Source of the DNA: Taenia hydatigena
Taxonomy: Eukaryota; Platyhelminthes; Cestoda; Cyclophyllidea; Taeniidae
Assembly (NCBI GenBank): GCA_036345935.2
Contig: JADWOT020000008.1
Coordinates: forward strand, 10,701,554-10,765,553
Direction: 5' to 3'
Length of the DNA stretch: 64,000 bases
Positions 58,889 through 64,000 of the stretch are shown here, one piece after another. The notes under the pieces were generated by a model. That model ran no database searches. It was not told where the DNA came from and worked only from the letters and a program-made list of their open reading frames with translations. How positions within the stretch are numbered: position 1 is the stretch's first letter; the number at the start of each line of letters is the position of its first letter. A program made the translations under genes and the position numbers.

Positions 58889-61815
58889 GCGCGACCCACC
58901 TGCATCGGTTTATCCTCCAGTCTATCCCTTCAGTTATTGCGTTTTCAAACACCTCAAATAATTATAACTCAGATTTTAATGTGGCACGTTAACAAAGTTG
59001 AAGTAAAATCTAGCTTTCTTTTGACTTGTAATTGTTCCTGTCTCATAAACGTAATCCTTATTATAAGGGTGGGAGCACATTTTACTATTTCAAAAAGAAA
59101 ACGTGCTCTATGATTTATTTTACAGCAAAACGACAGACAAGGCAAACGTGAGTTGCATAGGCGAGGTTACAAAATTACTTTGGCACCAAACCACGGGGCT
59201 CTGGGAAGTGAGCTCCTTTCAGCTGATACGTGGACATTTTTGACCTAAAAATAAACGTATTTAAATCTCAAAATAACAATGTGCGGAGAAACACGAAAGA
59301 ATGAGAATTCCAAAGATTTATAATAACTATGTTAAGCACCTTGGATAATACATCCATTAAAGGATGAAACTCTACAATACTTTTGTGGCATTACTAGGTA
59401 GCTAATCCTCTCACCCAATGGAGGCATTGTAATAGCAAATGCCGCACAGATGGAAAAGGGCAATGAGTTGTGTGGGTAGAGGCATTTTGAATCGTCTATA
59501 TGCATTGCAACTTGAGAACTAATTTGGAAAGGCGCACACGTCCGGCACTAAAGCTGAACTGCGCACGTGTGAAGAGCTAACCTCATTCCCACAGTCCAAA
59601 AACGTTACTCTCTGCTAACTCAATCATTTCATGTCTGCAAAAAATAACCCATTTACTTAAACAATAAATTCTTGAATTTCGCTTAGGGTTTGCTAGGTCT
59701 CGTTAGCTTCTGTTACACCCTTAAGCCCAAGGGCTTCAAATTCACCATGAGACCCATCTATTCGAAAAAATAGAAGAATTAATCCAAGAATATTGACCTT
59801 TACCCCTTTTTAATTCTGGATTCCTCTATAAGCAAGGCCTTCGGAACTTTGATTGATATTATCAATGCCGGAAGTAACTTATAAGGTGAAAACTCCGACA
59901 AACCAGAGGGACTTCCTTGATGTAGCTCAAATCGTGTATTTTATCAGTGCTAACGAATCTTGACAATTCCCTCTAGCTCGCGTACAGTTGATATGGGAAC
60001 GTGACCTAACAAAAGGCGAGCTAGGTGGCACCGAGCTGGGCAATATAGAGGCGTTGACCTTTTCACAAAAAGGCGTACCGCATAAAAATGAAAATGCGTT
60101 CGACCTGCCTCTCTTCGCTCGCAAATGATAGCGGTTATAGGGGAGGTTAAAAACATGTGATGAGTATTTGGTCCCAACAGGGCCACTTAAAATCGGCTTT
60201 TTCTGTGTCCGTTCCACTTATTTGCAAAACCAAGCCTGTCATCGTTAGCAGGATTCGCCCACGCCTCATGTAAAGCATGCTGAGGGGGTCGCTGTTGCAA
60301 TTATGCATAATATCCACCTTCCCACCCATCCTAATTTCATTTAATTATTACCGTTCTGTCCATGTTTCTAGTCTTCAATGCTTTCCTATCACCATAAAAT
60401 AGTTACAAGTTAACGTCTACCCCTGAAAATCCCTTTAAATAGAGCTGAAGTGGGACGTTGATGATGGTACGATAGACTAAAATCGCCATTGTTTGGCGTC
60501 TTTCTTCAATTGCTATTTCTTACTTCCCTATCACGTAGAATTTAATGAAATTCACACGACGAAACTGGAGCAACTTTGTGATTAGCTAAACAAATGGCAA
60601 TTGGCATCAGAATTACCGTGATCCTCCCACGGTACCTACGACTTTATGCTTCCTTATTTCCTTGTAATGTCACGTAAGGTTGGATAAATGAAACTGGAGA
60701 AACAATCGCATCTACGCAGCATCAAGCACGCAAATAAAACTCAAAATTTGGAGCCAGATGGGCTGTCAAATTAACATTCTTTTATAAAAAAGGTGTTTTG
60801 TAAACATGGCAACGATATCGCATAAGTGTTTGATTCCCTGTAAAATGTAGTCTGTTTGAATCTTAAATAATCCTCAGACTTTCAAAATTCATTCAACTTT
60901 AATTAGGACAGAGTGAGGATGTAAAATCCACTTATAATGCTTTAACTAAAGTCACAAAGAACTACTTGCACAATTACATCGCATTCTTGCATAAAGCGTA
61001 CCCTCGTATGCTATTTGAAATAGTGATAGCGACTTTCGCAGGAATCAGCCATATGCTATAAAACCTTAACTAAACGTAATTGCTCATTCAGTTGGTAAAA
61101 AAATATGAGAGAACATTTTCGAAACTAGTGAAGATGCGAATTCGGAAGCACCAATGTTCTTTCACTGTGAAAGGAAAGACAGAAAGAGGCTGATAAAGTG
61201 CTTACCGCTTATCCCTCTTTTTCTTATTAATTGGCTTCACTTTAAAAATAGAAGGGCTGAAAGGCAAAAAAGACATACTTTTTACACCCACCCATCACAT
61301 GCTGAAACACTGCCTACGCGCATTCGAACAACAGAGCTACAAAGGTAGTCCACGCCACGGTTCCTTGAACAAGCCATAAAGTGTCCAGTCTCTCAAGCTC
61401 AACAGGTTTCGCGACCATCATTTTAGGCCTTTGTTTTCAGTTCAGATGTTTGATGCCCACATAAATCGGTCATTTTCTACCATGTAGTGGGAAAAAAAAA
61501 CTAATGCATCCACATTTGGGGCTGCATGCTTTTGTTAAATTAATGCATGGAAATGAACGAAGCAAATTAACGCGAGTTGGTGCAAATGTTCTGGCTTGCA
61601 CAGTCAGCGAACCTTAATACATTAACTTAGTGCTTTGAGATAAATACAATATTTCCGCTTTTTTTGGCATTTTACAAGGTGAAATTTTACAACATCCTGC
61701 TGCGAATTGGAGATATTGTAGCCACAACAGTAAATATGAGCACAGATCTGAAACATCCTAAAATTACCACAGCGACACCAGTTGGAAAGGCCATGAAAGT
61801 GAAAGCTAAACAAAC
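58889..61815. other. Intergenic, nothing supportable
   Basis: AT-rich. A minus-strand frame at 59927-60217 has no splice support or family resemblance. Confidence 0.45.
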
Positions 61816-62023
61816 CTCCCATCTAACTCCAAATCCTCCTCGTCTTGCAAAGCGGCCTCGAGAGCAGCCACGATCTGTGGTGCCAATTCGGGAGGCTCGT
61901 AGTCCAGAGTGGTCCGCGGCAGTGGATCAAGGTCCAGATGGAGAATGTTCTCCCCACGAAGTCGCATACTCGCATTCAGACGTGCGGCTAGGCGGGCGTA
62001 CCGACAGACCGATCGACGCCGAC
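61816..62023 (-). CDS. Candidate internal exon, possibly LTV1-like ribosome-biogenesis factor
   Basis: The minus strand offers an acceptor (ctgccttag ending 62024), 208 bp of open frame, and a donor AG|gtttgt at 61815. GC content is well above the surroundings. It encodes MRLRGENILHLDLDPL and then LDYEPPELAPQIVAALEAAL followed by an acidic run. The pattern LDxxP...IVAALxxxxxDxxDLxLD recalls a conserved acidic stretch of LTV1, which helps export and mature the 40S ribosomal subunit. Other LTV1 hallmarks (N-terminal KKPFI region, the ERFE block) were not found in the window, so the assignment is tentative. The plus-strand frame 61664-62170 over the same bases is judged to be its shadow. Confidence 0.35.
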
Positions 62024-63105
62024 CTAAGGCAGACGGCGGGATCAAGAGCGCAGTTGTTCTTCAAGGGAAACAAATCATCGTTGGAGGCGTACAAAGATGA
62101 AACTCAGTTTAGTATTTATGAAATAAGCATTGTGGAAGAGGAAAGCTTATCTCTGGCCCCTTCAGGCTAACGCGGGACTCTAATCTCATAGAGGATTCGA
62201 ATAAACATGTCATCTATGAAACTTTTTGATTAAAGAGTAGTATGAAGCAAGTTATCACCTTTTTTATCAACTTAGAAGGCTAGAATATCTGGTCCCTGCG
62301 GAAACGCCTACAACAAATCGCTCACTATTGTGGGTAATGGTAGTTAAAATGAAAAATGAAATGAAACGGTTCCACTGTGCTACAGTGGTAATGGAAACAC
62401 ACCAAGCTTGATTAATCTTTAAGATGGCCGAAAACACAAACATAAAACTTGAGGAGACCCATTTATAGCGTTATAGTTTCCTATCCTAACTCGAATCAGA
62501 AAATAAAAACTAAGGTGGTAGCTGCTTTAAGTGAACGCAGAGAGCTTATCTCGGTTGAGTAATTTCGGCAAGTCAACATCCAAAGCCATATTTGAACTTC
62601 CGGTGCTTTTATCCGTATTTTTAAATTCATAATCAAAGCAGATTAACTATAAAGGAAATCGAGAATCACCACCATGCAGAGGAGTCTATCAGAAGCCTCT
62701 TGCCTCCGCTTCTCGGCAGAAATGCATTTTGAGCGATTCCACCTTAAGCCGCAACACATTAACTGACGTAAATTTCAATTATTTCAGTCGCCTTAGAACG
62801 GAATCCGTGAAATTTTAATGTGTTTAATTTTAAAACAAGCACTAAAATATGTTCGCCTTAGATGGCATAAATTAAGCGTCCATAAAGAGTACTGCAAACG
62901 CGGTACCATCTTAATAATTGAGAAGAGCAATTCACCTGTGTCAATTGACCCTGAGATAATCAATTGGAAACGAGTTGAAAATTATTACTGAAAGCAGAGA
63001 TGCGACAACTTGATGCGATAACAGAAAACTAGAAGGCTGAGGTCAGAATCACTCTCTTGTGATGCGAAGCATTAGCGAGACACAACCCCTAGCAGGCTTT
63101 TAATA
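62024..63105. other. Intergenic, nothing supportable
   Basis: No convincing exon on either strand. The sequence is AT-rich and has stops in all frames at short spacing. Confidence 0.45.
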
Positions 63106-63545
63106 ATGCTCACAAAGGCATTTTTGAGTAAACTCTCTCGGAAAAACCCCTTTGCTGGTCATTCACTGGGATCTCTTTTCGAAAAAAATAAGTTTATCGG
63201 CAAATCGCATGCTGTTTTTGCAAATTCCAAGTACTATTCCACGGCTGGATGCAACGGAAATATGGGTGTAAGTTGCAAAAATGTCTATTTACTCTACAGG
63301 AGAAGTCATTTGCTTTACCATCATCGCATGAATGCAGGGTCAAAAGTCAAATCCCATGCCCTTTAGGGCGAAATAAGCTCATCACTGCACATCAAGAAGA
63401 GTCAAATCCAGAACCTTTAGTCTTTCCAGGCAGTGGATTAGCTAATGATAACATCTTTGCAACGAGCTTCGGGAGCAACAGCGATTTGACTGATTTCCCA
63501 AGTAGACAAAGGAAAAGTCAGCTCCGCAAAGGTGCTTTCATGTAA
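63106..63545 (+). CDS. Small uncharacterised two-exon gene with a 32 bp intron
   Basis: Exon 1 (63106-63267) starts ATG CTC ACA AAG and ends ATG GGT|gtaagt, a consensus donor. The intron is only 32 bp (63268-63299) and ends tttactctacag. Exon 2 (63300-63545) continues in phase 0 and stops at TAA, giving 135 residues. Without splicing, the first frame would end at a stop soon after, while the second frame stays open. The N-terminus (MLTKAFLSKLSRKNPFAG) is basic and amphipathic without acidic residues, like a mitochondrial targeting sequence. The rest is Ser/Asn-rich and ends basic (RQRKSQLRKGAF). Introns of about 30 bp are known in flatworm genes. The family is not recognised, and it may be lineage-specific. 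Confidence 0.45.
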
Positions 63546-64000
63546 TGACTGACAAGACGATGCCCTGACACTAAGTGTTCATTGATTCTGCATACGTCCC
63601 TGAATTTGCCAAAATAGTAAGGTTGGACGAGCAATGATGGCGTCAACCTTGGCCTCCATTGCATTATGCACGGTCGTTTTTCCTAAGATATGAAATGGTT
63701 GAAGAATATCAAGTCAAAGGATATAAAGGAAATGCACTTCATCTAGGGACATTTTGAGATTTCCGCACAATTGGTGGATAAAAGTCAGTAAAAGACCAAC
63801 TCTGATTTGACATGCAATAACAGTTTTGGATGGAAAAAAAAAACAACTTCCTGATGATAAATCTAATTTAAGTAAATTAATCTATCTTAATCCTGCCATC
63901 AATTCATGTAGTGCTAAGGTATTCCCGCGTCCGAAAGGAGAGGACAAAGCAGCACGATAGTTCTGCAGGGAAAACGTAGCATCAAATTATGCAGGTACCG
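63546..64000. other. Right edge, nothing supportable
   Basis: AT-rich flank after the small two-exon gene. No exon, RNA gene or repeat could be identified. Confidence 0.45.

Noticed and set aside
61664..62170. 168-codon plus-strand frame
   Set aside because: It overlaps the more protein-like minus-strand exon candidate and has an arginine/serine-rich shadow composition.

Overview
The window is eukaryotic: protein signals come in short exons joined by GT-AG introns, coding density is low, and poly(A) signals follow several genes. It looks like a parasitic flatworm, most likely a tapeworm. The basis is a paramyosin gene of flatworm type, a compact gene layout, and tiny introns (32 and 51 bp) in two small genes. 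The species call is inference.

Left part (1-13.6 kb). Four exons of the 5'-3' exoribonuclease XRN1 lie on the minus strand (3125 down to 1394). They include the initiator ATG and part of the active site. Two further XRN1 exons, from a later part of the same protein, lie on the plus strand (8241-8972). A cluster of related and inverted repeats (3.63-4.66 kb) sits between the two halves. The arrangement fits an inversion, a partial duplication, or a misjoined assembly. A long intronless-looking exon (10075-13494, +) follows. It encodes a mostly disordered protein of unknown function with a possible KH-like C-terminus.

Middle part (15.7-34 kb). A five-exon minus-strand gene encodes a protocadherin of about 1304 residues: signal peptide, seven cadherin repeats, one membrane span, and a cytoplasmic tail ending in a possible PDZ ligand. 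Its 7.5 kb first intron holds a small two-exon gene on the opposite strand (26277-26624). From 34 to 43.6 kb there is little: one weak minus-strand exon candidate near 39 kb and an alternating purine-pyrimidine stretch near 43.3 kb.

Right part (43.6-64 kb). A 16-exon plus-strand gene (43612-58523) encodes a paramyosin-like coiled-coil rod of about 903 residues, without a motor domain and with an unusual basic/serine-rich tail. It is followed by a low-confidence minus-strand exon (61816-62023), possibly LTV1, and a small two-exon gene with a 32 bp intron (63106-63545, +). The remaining stretches show no supportable genes. All exon borders were read by eye from splice signals and reading-frame phase, not computed.
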